In this document: positions 1 to 10,670 of the stretch, piece by piece
Layout of the letters: every line of letters begins with the position of its first letter
Position numbering within the stretch: the stretch's first letter is position 1
Source: Saccharum officinarum
Taxonomy: Eukaryota > Streptophyta > Magnoliopsida > Poales > Poaceae
Assembly (NCBI GenBank): GCA_020631735.1
Contig: CM036160.1
Span: 7,966,746 to 8,030,745 of the forward strand
Direction of reading: 5' to 3'
DNA length: 64,000 nucleotides
The notes under the pieces: model-generated
Told to the model about the DNA's origin: nothing
The model's input: the letters and a program-made list of their open reading frames with translations, nothing else
Databases searched by the model: none
Program-made: the position numbers and the translations under genes

Positions 1-534
1 GTGGTGCGGCCGGTACCAACTGCTTCCCCACGGTGTCGTGAACCCAACGCTGCAGAAAACGTCGATGGAGATGAACCCTAGCTACTACAGCGGGGTGCAC
101 CGGTGAGTGACGGCGTGGCATGGCGGAGTTCCCGCCGTCCGTGGCCATGGTGAGGCGTTAGGAGCGGCTTGCAAGCATCTACGAGCTACGGCGAGGTGCT
201 TGCGCAAAGATGATGGAGAAGGAGGGGGAGCGGAGCGACGCTGCCGACGCGGAGCCCAACTCCGATGAGTGGCGGCGGAAAAGGAGCCGGCCAAATCCGG
301 CCTCTCACCTTGCTGACACGAGCAACAATAGCACGGCGAGGACGAGAAGAAGATGGCGGACACGGACGTGAGCCGAATCGAGGCGAGGTGCATCGAAGGC
401 GGAGCGCGACACTGACGTGTGGCACGGCGCTGCGCGGCAGTAGAGCAGCCGCTCGACTTTTCAAAATGGTGAGGATGAGGGCAGAATGGATGGAGGAGGG
501 TGAGCTCGGGCAGGCGGGCGAACTAAGGCGGGGC

Positions 535-2369
535 TGAAAGCCCAAGTTTTGTTTTGGTAATTAATGACACCAAGTTGCTAATGCCATGTGTTAAGTATTT
601 TGAGTTAGGCATAAGCAACACATGTGATGAAGGTGTGTGTGGCAAGGAGTGGTGGCCACAAGATCATAAAGAGATGGTGCATGGACATAAAATGATGATC
701 ATGGTGGAGATGCACATAAAATGATGGACTTGATGATCAAGTGGAGGAGAATGATCTAAGAGCGCAAGGCAAAGGTACAACTATAGGGTTTTCCTTTTGC
801 CGGTCTAAGATGAGTAGAGAAGTGATTGACCGGGTTTAGGATACATAGCCGACTATCAAGAGGGGCAATCACGGTTAGCTCAGGAATCAAGTGCCACTAG
901 ATCAATGTCTTGAGCATATGCATTAGGATCTAGTAGAGAGCTAACATATCATCTTGAAAATATTTGTAAAATGCTAACACACATGTACATGATGGTGTAC
1001 ACTTGGTGGTGTTAGCACTTTTGCGAAGTCGGAGAAGAAACGGAGGCGAACAACGGTCACTGTGGTGACCGGACGCTGCACCGGACGCGGTCACGGTTTG
1101 ACCGGACACGTTCGGTCAGTTCTTCGCTGCAGTCAGACGCCGGGTGCTAGGGTTTCCAACCGGCACGTCCGGTCCCTCACGGAACCAGAGCGTCCGGTTA
1201 GGCACCCAAAGGGGCACAGCTGGTCGAAGAGCCGACCGGACGCGGGGCGCGTCCGGTCACGTGCTATCGGACGCGTCCGGTCGCGGTGGGAGCTCTCTGG
1301 ACTCCGACCGGACGTCGGATGCAGCGCGTCCGGTCAAACGCTGGAGCGTGTCCGGTCACAGCAACGGTTACTTCTGACGTGCACTGTTCACGCTTGTCCT
1401 ATAGTGACCGGACGCGTCCGGTCACCCTGACAGGTGCGTCCGATCAGTACGTTTTGCACTGCGTCGTTCGGTAATGGCTAGCTGCGTACCCCTTCGCTAT
1501 AAATAGAAGATGTCCGGGGTTTGAGGGGAACTGTTGCATATTTTGAGACCTAGAGACATCCTTTGAGCTACAGAACAACCCATCCACTCATCTCTTTGCT
1601 TAGTTGCACATCTTGAGTGAGATTCAAGTGCATTACTTGAGAGTTGCATTCTAGAGGCACTTGATTTTCGAGTTGTTACGGATTTGTTGTTACTCTTCCG
1701 TGTTTCCCGACACGGTAGACGACTAGGAGCAGCGAAGATGATTGAGCTCATAATTGAAGATTGTTGGAGCCCTCACCGAGTGTTGTAAGGGGTTCTTGAT
1801 CCTTCCCCGCGGGAGTTCACAAATTGGATACTCTAGTGGAGCTCGTGGCTTGGAGGATCCCTATCATGTGTGCGGTTGTGCGGTGTTCGCCGAGGGCTCG
1901 ACTCTTGATAGTCGATTAGCTCGTGAACCGACAAGTGGGTGTGTCGCCACAACGAGGAGTAGCTTGCCGGGAAGCAAGTGAACCTCAGTAAAAAAATCTT
2001 GTGTCATCTTTTTGCCAAGGATTTCTCTTGTGGTTAATCATTGTGATTGATTCTTCGAGTGCATTACTTCTCTACATCGTTGGTATAAGAATCAAGTCAC
2101 TTGCTCTTTACTTTCTTGTACTAATTCTAGTGTAGTTTGCTTAGTGTAGCTTTTATCACATATGAGTAAGTAGCTTAGTGACTTAGTCTTGTTGGTGTGT
2201 TTTAAGATCATAGCCTTGCTTCACTAGAATTATATAGGTGACTTGCATAGTGTAGTTGAGCTAGTGCTAAAATTAGCTTAGCTATCTTTTATACTAACGT
2301 GGTTGCTTAGTGAAGCTTGTAGATTTTTAAATAGGCTATTCACCCCCCTCTAGCCATTTGGACCTTACA
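535..2369 (+). mobile_element. Solo LTR of a SIRE/Maximus-type Ty1-copia element
   Basis: A 1,835-bp LTR begins TGAAAGC and ends CTTACA. It is flanked by a perfect 5-bp target-site duplication GGGGC (530-534 and 2370-2374), with no internal retroelement sequence next to it. It shares with the LTR at 18519-20550 the TGAAAGC start, the '...CACCCCC.TCTAGCCAT...ACCTT' end, a CTATAAATA promoter box (near 1497) and a block of CCGGTC repeats. It therefore arose by LTR-LTR recombination of a full element. It is inserted in the Tekay-like LTR. Confidence 0.9.
1054..1450. repeat. Array of ACCGGACGCGTCCGGT-type palindromes inside the LTR
   Basis: The upstream part of the solo LTR is packed with variants of the 16-bp palindrome ACCGGACGCGTCCGGT and its half sites (GACCGGACG, GCGTCCGGTC). 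They are irregularly spaced, with intact full palindromes near 1405-1420. A similar block lies at about 19180-19600 in the second LTR of this type. It sits upstream of the TATA-like box, in the LTR U3 region. The palindromes are CpG-rich, so the array may be a methylation target or a set of protein-binding sites; that is inference. Confidence 0.8.
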
Positions 2370-2996
2370 GGGGCATCAGTGCTACCTGGCCTCGCCTGCC
2401 GTACGCCGGCCATGTGCAGCCGAGCTCTACGGGCGGTGGGCCACGGCACGCGGGTGCGGCACGGGCGCGCGGGAGCGGCGCGTGCATGGCGCTGGGCCGG
2501 CTTCAGCTGGCGGGCCGAAAGGGAAGCGGTGGCCCATTTAGAAAAAGAAAAGCTTTTTCTTTTTATTTTCCAAATAACAGTGCACAACATGAATTTTGAA
2601 CAATTTCAAAACAGTTTTAAGTCATGACCCAAAAATAAAAGTTGCTCAAAATTTTATGCTCTACAACTTTGCCAAAGGGAGCAAAGGCCAATTCCAATTA
2701 GATTTTGAATTAGAGAATTAAAGTCAATTTAATTCAAAGCCCTAATTTTAAAAGATTATTTTAAAAGCATAATTTGGTAAAACTATGAATATAAACTTTG
2801 CTCCAAATTGTGTCCTAAATATTTCTAAGTTATTTTAGTGGTCAAACATCAAGCACTTGTGCTACTTGAAGCAAGGCACTAAACAACAGAGCATTTTATT
2901 AACTAAAACAAACACTCACATGAAATGATATGCATAGTGATGCTTATGCTCATGGTTTGCAAATGCTTAATGCATGCTTAACACCAGGGTGTTACA

Positions 2997-4340
2997 AGGT
3001 CACGGGGTCGACAGCAGCGCCCCCACCACATCCATTTTCCCTTTTTTTTCCCCTCTTTTCCCCTTTTTTCTTTTGTTTTTTCTCTGTGCTGATGTGTACT
3101 CGGGTTTTTCGGTTATAATCGGAAACGAACCGAAATCGAATTTGCTTGGTTCTAAGTTTTTAGAAGAATCGATCGATCCTTGTCTCTCAGATAACCGAAT
3201 TTTAGTGAAAGCCGAAGAACCGAACTGATCGGTTTTGGTTAACCGGATGCCCATCGTGAGGTTTGACTATATATGATTCAGTCAAATTTCACTACAATCT
3301 TTGAATTTGTCTCAAGTTTTGATTTAGGTCCTGGTCCTTTTAATTACACATTTATCTCTCTGAACTAATTCAAGTTCTCGTTCCGGTATCAAAATTTTCA
3401 AAATACATGCTCAGCTCCCTAAACTTATATTAGTGTACCGTCTTGGTCCATCCTCTTTCCCCACACCGTGTTGTGTTGCATATGCCCACCAGACTCGTTT
3501 GGCCACATCGCGCTGCACAATTTTCGCCCATCAACAGTGGTATTGCGCACGGAGATGAGGCATCTGGCCGGGAGCTCAGGTAGGATCTGCTATGCGACTT
3601 GATCGTCCTTAATTATGATGCTTGCCCTATCGTACGTTCCGACTGAGCCTTCACCGGCTGTGGCCCTTCTCGGTTCAGCTTGACTCGTTTCTGCTCCACC
3701 TCACCATGGCGCCGACTCCTGCCTCGCGACAGTCACATTGTGAACACCACCAACACACTCCTACCTCTCCCTTGTCGAGCGTGCTGCAACGCTATGTGGC
3801 TACAGGGGTAAGCGGGCATGTGTGGTGTGGCTAAGGTGAGTATGCATGACGGTGGTGCACAAGAGGATAAACCCTAACGATATATAATAGTACTTTAGGA
3901 ATTTGAGTACGCAATTTGCAAGTACGAATACCAAGACGAGAACTCGATACAAGTTTAGGAAGCCAAACGTGCAACTTGTAAGTAACAATATAAGAACTTT
4001 GAACGAATTTGGAGAACTGGATGTGTAATTTGAAAATTCAGAATCTAAATGAGAACTCGGGACAAGTTCGAGACCGCTACTAAAATTTAGTAAAAAAATA
4101 GTATAAAAAATTCTATTTTAAGTCAAATTAGTTAGGTTAGATAAGTTTATAAAGAATATTAATAACATTTACAACACTAAATATATGCCTCATTATAATA
4201 TATTTATTAATATACATGTAGTGACCCTTGTTTAGTAATAATCATCATTATCATTTTCTTTTGTAAAAACTAGAAACTAACTACATATAGGAAATTTCTA
4301 CTTAAGATAAAGTTATACAAAATTATGACATTATATCCAT
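2997..4340. other. Intergenic, with a decayed MULE-like inverted repeat
   Basis: I recognise no gene. Two related stretches lie in inverted orientation (about 3292-3450 and 3885-4085). Both carry variants of 'CAAGTTTTGATTTAGG...TTACACAT...TCCCTAAACTT', a signature of grass Mutator-like or other foldback non-autonomous elements. No clean TSD was found. A polypyrimidine tract lies at 3035-3085, and 3105-3245 is rich in CGGTT/AACCG words. Confidence 0.4.
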
Positions 4341-4572
4341 TAAATTGATTTAGTTTGCAAAAAATTTTGGATCTGGCTACTGTAGCTTTTTATTTTTATT
4401 TGGCAATTTTTGTTCAATCATGGACTAATTAGGCTTAAAAGATTCGTCTCGTAATTTCACGGTGAACTGTGCAATTAGGTTTTTGTTTCGTCTACATTTA
4501 ATGCTTCATGCATGTGCCGTAAGATTCGATGTGATGTTTTGGGGTGAAAATTTTTGGGAACTAAACACCCCC
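4341..4572. mobile_element. Tourist-like MITE (older copy)
   Basis: The body carries the widespread grass MITE core: 'CTGGCTACTGTAGC', 'CAATCATGGACTAATTAGGCTTAAAAGATTCGTCTCG', and the end '...GGGAACTAAACACCCC'. The left terminus is degraded, so the boundary is approximate. It belongs to the same family as 4891-5130 and 7438-7677. Confidence 0.65.
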
Positions 4573-4890
4573 TCAAAGCTGGGGCAGAGACTCATGGAGA
4601 TTGCATGCATGTTGTATGGTGGATTTATTTGGCTTATTATAAAAATGTAAATGATCCATGTGAAGTGTAGCAGTCGTAGGGCAGCATCTGCATATACTAG
4701 TAGGTGCGTCGGTGACATTGCTTTAAGTCCCATCCAGCTGTGTTCGATAAGATTCGATTCTTTTGACCATTGGGCTTCCTTGCTTGCTTGGATAACATGC
4801 ACAACTACTGTGCGCAGCTCTACCTGCTTCTACGTACACCGTATATACTAGTATAAATTCTCATAAAAATCATAAAACATCTGCTATTTA

Positions 4891-5130
4891 GGGCTTGTTT
4901 AGATCCGAAAAAATTTGGAAAAATTCATGTAGCACTTTCGTTGTTATTTGGCAAAACTTGTCTAACCATGGACTAACCAGACTCAAAAGATTTGTCTTGA
5001 CATTTACAGATAAACTGTGCAATTAGTTATTTTTTTATCTATATTTAATGCTCCATGCATACGTTTAAAGATTCGATGTGATGGGTACTGTGCAAAAATT
5101 TTTAGGTGTTTTTGGGAACTAAACATGACC
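4891..5130. mobile_element. Tourist-like MITE with TTA target duplication
   Basis: A 240-bp element starts GGGCTTGTTTAGATCC and ends GGGAACTAAACATGACC. It is flanked by TTA on both sides (4888-4890, 5131-5133), the 3-bp TWA duplication typical of PIF/Harbinger MITEs. The inner 'CATGGACTAACCAGACTCAAAAG' and 'AAGATTCGATGTGATG' words match the neighbouring copies. Confidence 0.8.
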
Positions 5131-5901
5131 TTATTCGGAAAACTTATGATCCACTTCAAGCATTATAAAAGCAGTTGAAAGTAGCCCTTAAAATCTTAAT
5201 CTAACTTACCAACCACCGCCATCATGTAATATATCCTATATTAAGTTGTAAATTGTAATCTTCATACAAATTTATCAAATATCCCACTATAAAAAATATA
5301 TAAAGGAGCGTCTAAATTTGCATCTAAATTGCCTACCTCCAATATTATTCAAAACAACCCAAAGGAAACCCTCAATCTATATTATCCAACCTATGTCGTT
5401 AAAAAACCTCAAAAATACTTCTATAGTGATGCTACAACTACTCGTTTCTATTATTATTACTATATTAAAAAAAATTGGCTCAGTGTATACATGAATAACC
5501 ATATATATATATATGCATATGCATGAAGCCATGAACATGTTGATGTTAGCCAAATACATATTTGAAGCTAAGATTTTAACTAAACACTTCTCAAGTATTC
5601 CATCCGTCTCAAAATAAATGATCTTTTAGCTACAAAACACTTATCAATTTACATAATTTTACTTAAAATAAAGCTAGTGGAATGATACGTTTTTGACATC
5701 TTTAACTTCTAGTATACACACTTTAAAAAGGAATAATTGTTTAAATATTTTAATGAGAAGTGTATTGTTGTCAAAAGTACGTATCTCATGTGTATGATAT
5801 ACTTTTTGCTGAATTTTCAGCAAGTGTGAGAGATTGGCAGCAGCAGCAGTGGAGGCATGGAGACACTGACGCGCTCACACACGCACGTAGGAGTACTGTA
5901 A
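5131..5901. other. AT-rich intergenic sequence
   Basis: No gene is recognised. From about 5597 ('CATCCGTCTCAAAATAAATGATC') the sequence resembles a degraded Stowaway-type MITE end, but no paired terminus was found. Confidence 0.35.
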
Positions 5902-6132
5902 GGCCTCGTTTGGTTACGGTTTGTTAAAGTTTAACACCCATCACATAAATGTTCCCTCGAATGCATGGAGTACTGTATGTAGACTAATTGCATGCATGTC
6001 GGCACGGATTAGGAGTAATTTACGAGACGAATCTATTAAGCCTAATTAATCCAAAATTGAAAACTTTTTGTCAAATAAGACGAAAATGCTACAGCGTTTG
6101 TTAAACTTTAACACCTCAAACCAAACATCCCC
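5902..6132. mobile_element. Tourist-like MITE with TAA target duplication
   Basis: A 231-bp element starts GGCCTCGTTTGGTTACGG and ends CAAACCAAACATCCCC. It is flanked by TAA at 5899-5901 and 6133-6135. It contains 'TTTACGAGACGAATC', the reverse orientation of the family word found in other grass MITEs. Confidence 0.85.
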
Positions 6133-6529
6133 TAAACGTGGTCTGGTTGTTTCGACGGCCAAGTGATTGACTTGTTAGAGGCTGTATGACCCGGCATGCA
6201 AGCAAGCACAGCAGTGCATGCTGGTTGGGGGGGGGGGGGGTAGGTAATTCCCTCCCAGGCTATCCCTTTCTATCCCTTGCTGCCCAGCCTTTGGGCGACT
6301 GCAGAAGCAACTTTTGTGCAGCAACGGCCGGAGAGCGAGCGAGAGCGGCAAAGTTAAGGAAAGAAGGAACCAGAGAGAGTGTCCTGTTGCTGTTGCTGAT
6401 ACGTCCGTCGCTCTCGCTCGAAATGGAACCCATGCGATGGATTGCTTGCTTGCCCGTATTTTTTTTACAATTTGACCTTTTTTCGAAGAAAAATCACATT
6501 TAGACTCCTAGGCGACCTAAACTCAACTT

Positions 6530-6712
6530 TGGACCCTGGGGGTCGACGCCAGGATTCACGGCGTCGAGGTTACACATCTCGACGCCGTGACTCACGGCGT
6601 CAAGCTTCGTGGCCCTATTCAACGTGGCAGATGATCTGGCAGACAGCTCGACGCCATAAATCACGGCGCCGAGCTCGACGCCGCAGATCACGGCGTCGAG
6701 CCTGGATTCAAA
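6530..6712. repeat. Four palindromic GACGCC..GGCGTC units in left MULE TIR
   Basis: The left TIR contains four 26-27-bp imperfect palindromes of the form CTCGACGCC-N-ATCACGGCGTCGAG, at about 6541-6567, 6579-6604, 6643-6668 and 6673-6698. The right TIR (8060-8230) holds the matching units. Each unit can fold on itself, in addition to the element-wide inverted repeat. Confidence 0.75.
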
Positions 6713-7437
6713 GTTGTATATACTATATGTGCAGCGATATATGAGTATATTTCTGGGATGCATGTTGTATATACTATATGTGCAGCGATATATGAATCAC
6801 GCAAACACGGGAAACGGTCAGAACGCGTACACATGCATGCATGCGTGCATGTTGACCCGCTGAGAACGAACATGGCATGCACTACGGATGCAATTCAAGA
6901 ACATGCATGCTAATAACCACCAGCTGGATGCCTGGATGGAGTCGTGGAGATAGCAATCAACCCATAGATTGGTTGAGTCTTGCCCTTGCACTGACTAGAT
7001 AAGTGCCTAGCGTATCATCATTAGTTAAGTTACGTACACACTGACACTATGGGATTCAGCAGCCAGGCCAATTCGGTTGCTTGTGGTGGCCAAAAGAAAA
7101 AGACAAGTTGATTATCATGCATGTAGGAGTACTGTACTGTGCCCCATTTAGACGATACAAGCACACTGATCACTAGTAGCTGCGTACAGTTGGCCACCTC
7201 CAATAAGAAGACCGAGGATCAACACACGCAGGCACGTTATATTGTTGACCACTAGGAGAGAAAGGTGTGGATGGAGCTAGCTATATATTCTTGATTACCC
7301 GAGTTTATTTGTACCTGAGCTAGGCTATATAGCTGCAGATTTTCCCCGTGGCTTGACCAGGCCAGCAACAAGGCAAATGAAGCACAGGAATGTTCCCGTC
7401 AACAGTAACTAGTGAGGTGTCGAACTCGAACATATTG

Positions 7438-7677
7438 CTTGTTTATATGCAAAAACTTTTAGAATCTGGCTACTGTAGCACTTTCGTTTGTATTTGGCAA
7501 TTAGTGTTCAATCATGGACTAGTTTGACTTAAAAGATTTGTCTCGTAATTTACAACCAAACTGTGCAATTAATTATTATTTTTATTTATATTTAATGGTC
7601 CATGTATGTGTCTAAAGATTCGATGTGATAAGATGAAAAGTAAAAATTTAAAATTTTGAAGCCATCTAAACAAGGCC
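7438..7677. mobile_element. Tourist-like MITE nested in the MULE
   Basis: It starts near TGCTTGTTTATATGC and ends GCCATCTAAACAAGGCC. It carries the family core 'CTGGCTACTGTAGCACTTTCG' and 'AAGATTCGATGTGATAAG'. It is older than the copies with clean TSDs. It lies inside the MULE interior and either inserted there or was carried with it. Confidence 0.7.
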
Positions 7678-8322
7678 GGATAGCAGAACACAAATGCATG
7701 CATGCAGAAAAAGGCAAACCAAAAGGCGACAGTGAAAAGATCGGAAACATTGGACGGGATCGGGGATAATTAATTAGAGCCATGCACGCACAATCGAGTC
7801 ACCATATAAAAAGTAGTCGCATATACGCCCGTGTTTACTTTATTTGACCACTTTATGTGCTGGCCATTTGTAGCCCATGTTTTCTTGCAAGTACGGTACG
7901 TCCGATGATGCGGACCGTACGCTGAACATATATGCTAAATACAACAATAACGTATAGGTAAGACGGCGTCGACAAGAAAAATACTTGTGACTAAGAAGTA
8001 ATAAGCCTAGCTTAATTGGCTCTGGTCATATATCTGACAATAACGTATATATAACTTTGAATCTAGGCTCGACGCCGTGATCTGTGGCGTCGAGCTCGAC
8101 GCCATGGTTTACGGCGTCAAGCTGTCTGCCAGATTATCTGCCACGTCAAATAGGTCCACGAAGCTCGACGTAGCGAGTCACGACGTCGAGACGTGTAACC
8201 TCGACGCCATGAATCATGGCGTCGACCCCCAAGGTCCAAATTTGAGTTTACGTTGCCTAGGGGTCTAAACGTGATTTTTCTTCGAAAAAGGGTCGAATTG
8301 TAAAAAATGCGGCTTGCTTGCC

Positions 8323-9062
8323 ACCTGCACCGTACTCGTCGTGGCGTCGTGCCGATTCCGATTCCGGTCCCTTGTGCGACCAAATCCAAAGCCTGCGTTC
8401 CTGCGTGCTACTGCCTCTCAGGACTCTCATGCATGTGGTTCATTGCAGCCATGGGGTTCCTTTGTTTTTTTCCATTACCAACTACTGTAACTACTAGTGC
8501 ATACTAGTATGTACAGTCCAATTTTAACCAAATATATACAGAATATTTCTTTATTTTTGAATAAATTAATTTCTAGAGTTATCTTAAGTGAATTTTTTAT
8601 GTTTGATACAATTTATAGAAAAGAAACATATATATATATGACACCAAATAAGGACATTATGAAAAAGATTTACTTGTTAACACAACTCTAGAATTGATTT
8701 TGTTTAGATATGGAGGGAGTATACTAATATTTATGGTGAATATTAAGTTTCATTAGATTAATATTAGAATATTTTTTATAATAAAAATGGTGAATATTAA
8801 GTTTCATCATTAGATTAACATTAGAGTATGTTTTAATAATAAACATATTAGAAGATACAAATGTCGATAGTTACTTTGGAATGGGTCGAGTATATATAGA
8901 GCCTGTTCAGATCACCTATGACTAAAGTTTAGGCCAACTAAATTTAGTTGGGTTAAAGTTTAGATAGCTAAGAGCAACTCTAGCATGTGCCCTTAAATCA
9001 AGGTCTCTACTTTTGATTTGAGGCTCTGTCTACTTTTGGTAGCCCTGTTTTCCGGACCATTG
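8323..9062. other. AT-rich intergenic sequence with a local duplication
   Basis: No gene is recognised. About 8725-8845 holds two diverged direct copies of 'GGTGAATATTAAGTTTCAT..TTAGATTAA(T/C)ATTAGA'. 'GATATGGAGGGAGTATAC' at 8706 is a Stowaway-type end word. 'GAGCCTGTTCAGATCACC' at 8901 is a MITE-like fragment. Confidence 0.4.
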
Positions 9063-9178
9063 GGCCTGTTCGCTTTACTAAAAAGTTAGGCTGAAAAATA
9101 CCGTTGGCTAATTTGTTGTGAGAGGAAAATACTTTTCCTTCGCTGAAAAAGTATAGCTGATAAGCCAAGCGAACAGGG
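9063..9178. mobile_element. Small foldback MITE (CCTGTTCGCTT termini)
   Basis: Terminal inverted repeats GGCCTGTTCGCTT and AAGCGAACAGG enclose about 90 bp that include 'TTTGTTGTGAGAG'. That word also occurs in the element at 42592-42737, so the two probably belong to related families. No clear target duplication is seen. Confidence 0.65.
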
Positions 9179-9652
9179 AAAGGCTCGTGAAAGAAGACTA
9201 TCAAACTCATTCTACTAGACAATGACATATAGGGCCCACTCGTCATGCCCTTGTCATCCCACAAGACTATCAAACTCTAGCAGGTGTGGTGTGTGTGGGT
9301 GGTGGGGGGGGAGCGACAACTTGAGCTTACTGTTAGGGCAGCTATACTTTGTTGTGCGTTTGTGGTTTTGAATATTTTATATATGCAGGTTCTTTTTTGG
9401 AATACATAATACATTGGCATCTCACGAATTGGACGTTCCTCCTGGTTGCTTACTTAACTTTCAGCTTGGTTGTGAACCCTGTAGCACTGGCTAGGGTACT
9501 AAAAAAATCTTGGTTGCGAAAGTTAATTAACACAGATTAATTAACAATGTATGTACAGTAGGTACTTCATGCAGCAAGCAACATTTTGGCCAAGCATCTC
9601 CTCCATGCAGCACTATGCATCTTCTTGAGACGTCCGTTGCCTCTCCTGGCGA

Positions 9653-10409
9653 TGCAGAGTTTTGGAATAACGGAATCTAGCGAGTGGACTAGGAGAGCCT
9701 CCGCACAGCCAATGCCCCCGGCGGTGGACTAAATACAGGTGAGCTTGAAGAGGCTAGGGTTTCATTAATGCATTCACCAACCAACCCCCAGTACAATTAC
9801 TTCTCCCTTTTATAGGGCACTGTTGGCCATCATTGCCTTTTACACATTTGCCCCGTGACGGTGGCGGGATGTTCTAAGAAGATTCCTATCGCAAGCAGGC
9901 AGGGCAGGGGCAGCGAGATAATCTATCCGCGAACCGCCTTCTTCACGATGGGACGAGGGTGTAGGCTCAATCCCAGCCCACACCGCTGGTCCACCGATCG
10001 CCTAGAAAGTCAGCCAGGCGCCCGTGACCTCCGTCCTCCCGTCAGGGTCCCCGGCCGGCTTGTTGTGGAAACATCCGCTTGTGACGCCGGAACCTTCGGC
10101 TGTGAGGCCCGAACCTTCGCCACGCCTCACCATCCGGGAGCCCTTGACGTCGAAGAGGGGACCCCTGCTGGATTTCCCCTGCACAGCACACAAGACTCTG
10201 GCATCCTGTTAGTTGCTTTTGCCCACATGGCCCAGAGCCTCCGCCTATAGTGGTTATCCCCTAATTCCGAGTCGCCGTCGGCCCGGTCTGAGGCCTTTGC
10301 TCCTAGCGCCGGAGACCCTACTTTTCCTACAAGACTCTAGACGAATCATCAGTGCCCATTTGGCTCGTGCACGTTCAGGCCTCCACCACCTGGGGTACCC
10401 GTCCCAACA
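9653..10409 (-). repeat. 3' LTR of the Tat-lineage element
   Basis: The inner edge is firm: on the minus strand a polypurine run AAAAGGGGGGAAAC (10410-10423) is followed by TGTTGGGACGGG starting at 10409. A CTATAAAAGG promoter box is read on the minus strand near 9812-9822. The outer edge is uncertain. I place it at TGCAGAG (9653), which gives a minus-strand end ...ACTCTGCA, but no partner LTR or TSD is available to confirm it. Confidence 0.6.
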
Positions 10410-10670
10410 GTTTCCCCCCTTTTGAGGCCACGATTTGGTCCCGCGGACCGTGATCTCAAAATTTTCTTTTCGGATCCTTTCGGGAGGATACCTCCATGGC
10501 ATTAGGGTGAGTGGGTGGTTTGCACGGTTTGAAGAGTGCATGGTGGTGATAGTTGAGGCGTAAGAGCTAGAGGAGGATCTTGCGAGCATTGACGCTTCGA
10601 TGGTGATCTGGTCGGAGGTAGTGAGGCGGAGGCGATGGCTGGAAAAACTTAGGATTTTTGTGAGTCGCTG

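Larger units (their letters stand above)
1..2996 (-). mobile_element. Tekay/Del-like gypsy LTR, 5' part, left side truncated by window
   Basis: The interval ends at 2996 in GGGTGTTACA, so read on the minus strand it begins TGTAACACCC, the usual start of Tekay/Del chromovirus LTRs. The sequence inside (GC-rich block, then an AT-rich block with 'CTCTACAACTTTG', then '...GCTTATGCTCATG.TTTGCA.ATGC') parallels 59770-60956, which I delimit independently as a solo LTR of the same type. A copia solo LTR (535-2369) is nested within it. The distal LTR end lies left of the window, so I cannot say whether this belongs to a solo or full element. GC-rich open frames at 85-545 are LTR sequence, not genes. 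Confidence 0.75.
6455..8311. mobile_element. Non-autonomous Mutator-like element (MULE) with long TIRs
   Basis: The outermost ~268 bp at each end (6455-6722 and 8044-8311) are inverted copies. They begin CGTATTTTTT..ACAATTTGACC and CGCATTTTTTACAATTCGACC respectively. The element is flanked by an identical 11-bp direct repeat GCTTGCTTGCC (6444-6454 and 8312-8322), within the 8-11-bp range of MULE target duplications. No transposase is visible. The 1.3 kb interior holds a nested Tourist-like MITE (7438-7677) and a short tandem duplication at 6718-6800 (TATACTATATGTGCAGCGA twice). The origin of the remaining interior (captured or original) cannot be told by eye. Confidence 0.85.

Noticed and set aside
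1062..1430. Possible CRISPR-like or satellite array of CCGGTC units
   Set aside because: Spacing is irregular, units are palindromic halves, and it lies in an LTR of a plant retrotransposon.
3105..3245. Clustered CGGTT/AACCG words
   Set aside because: No consistent period, terminal repeat or TSD could be defined.
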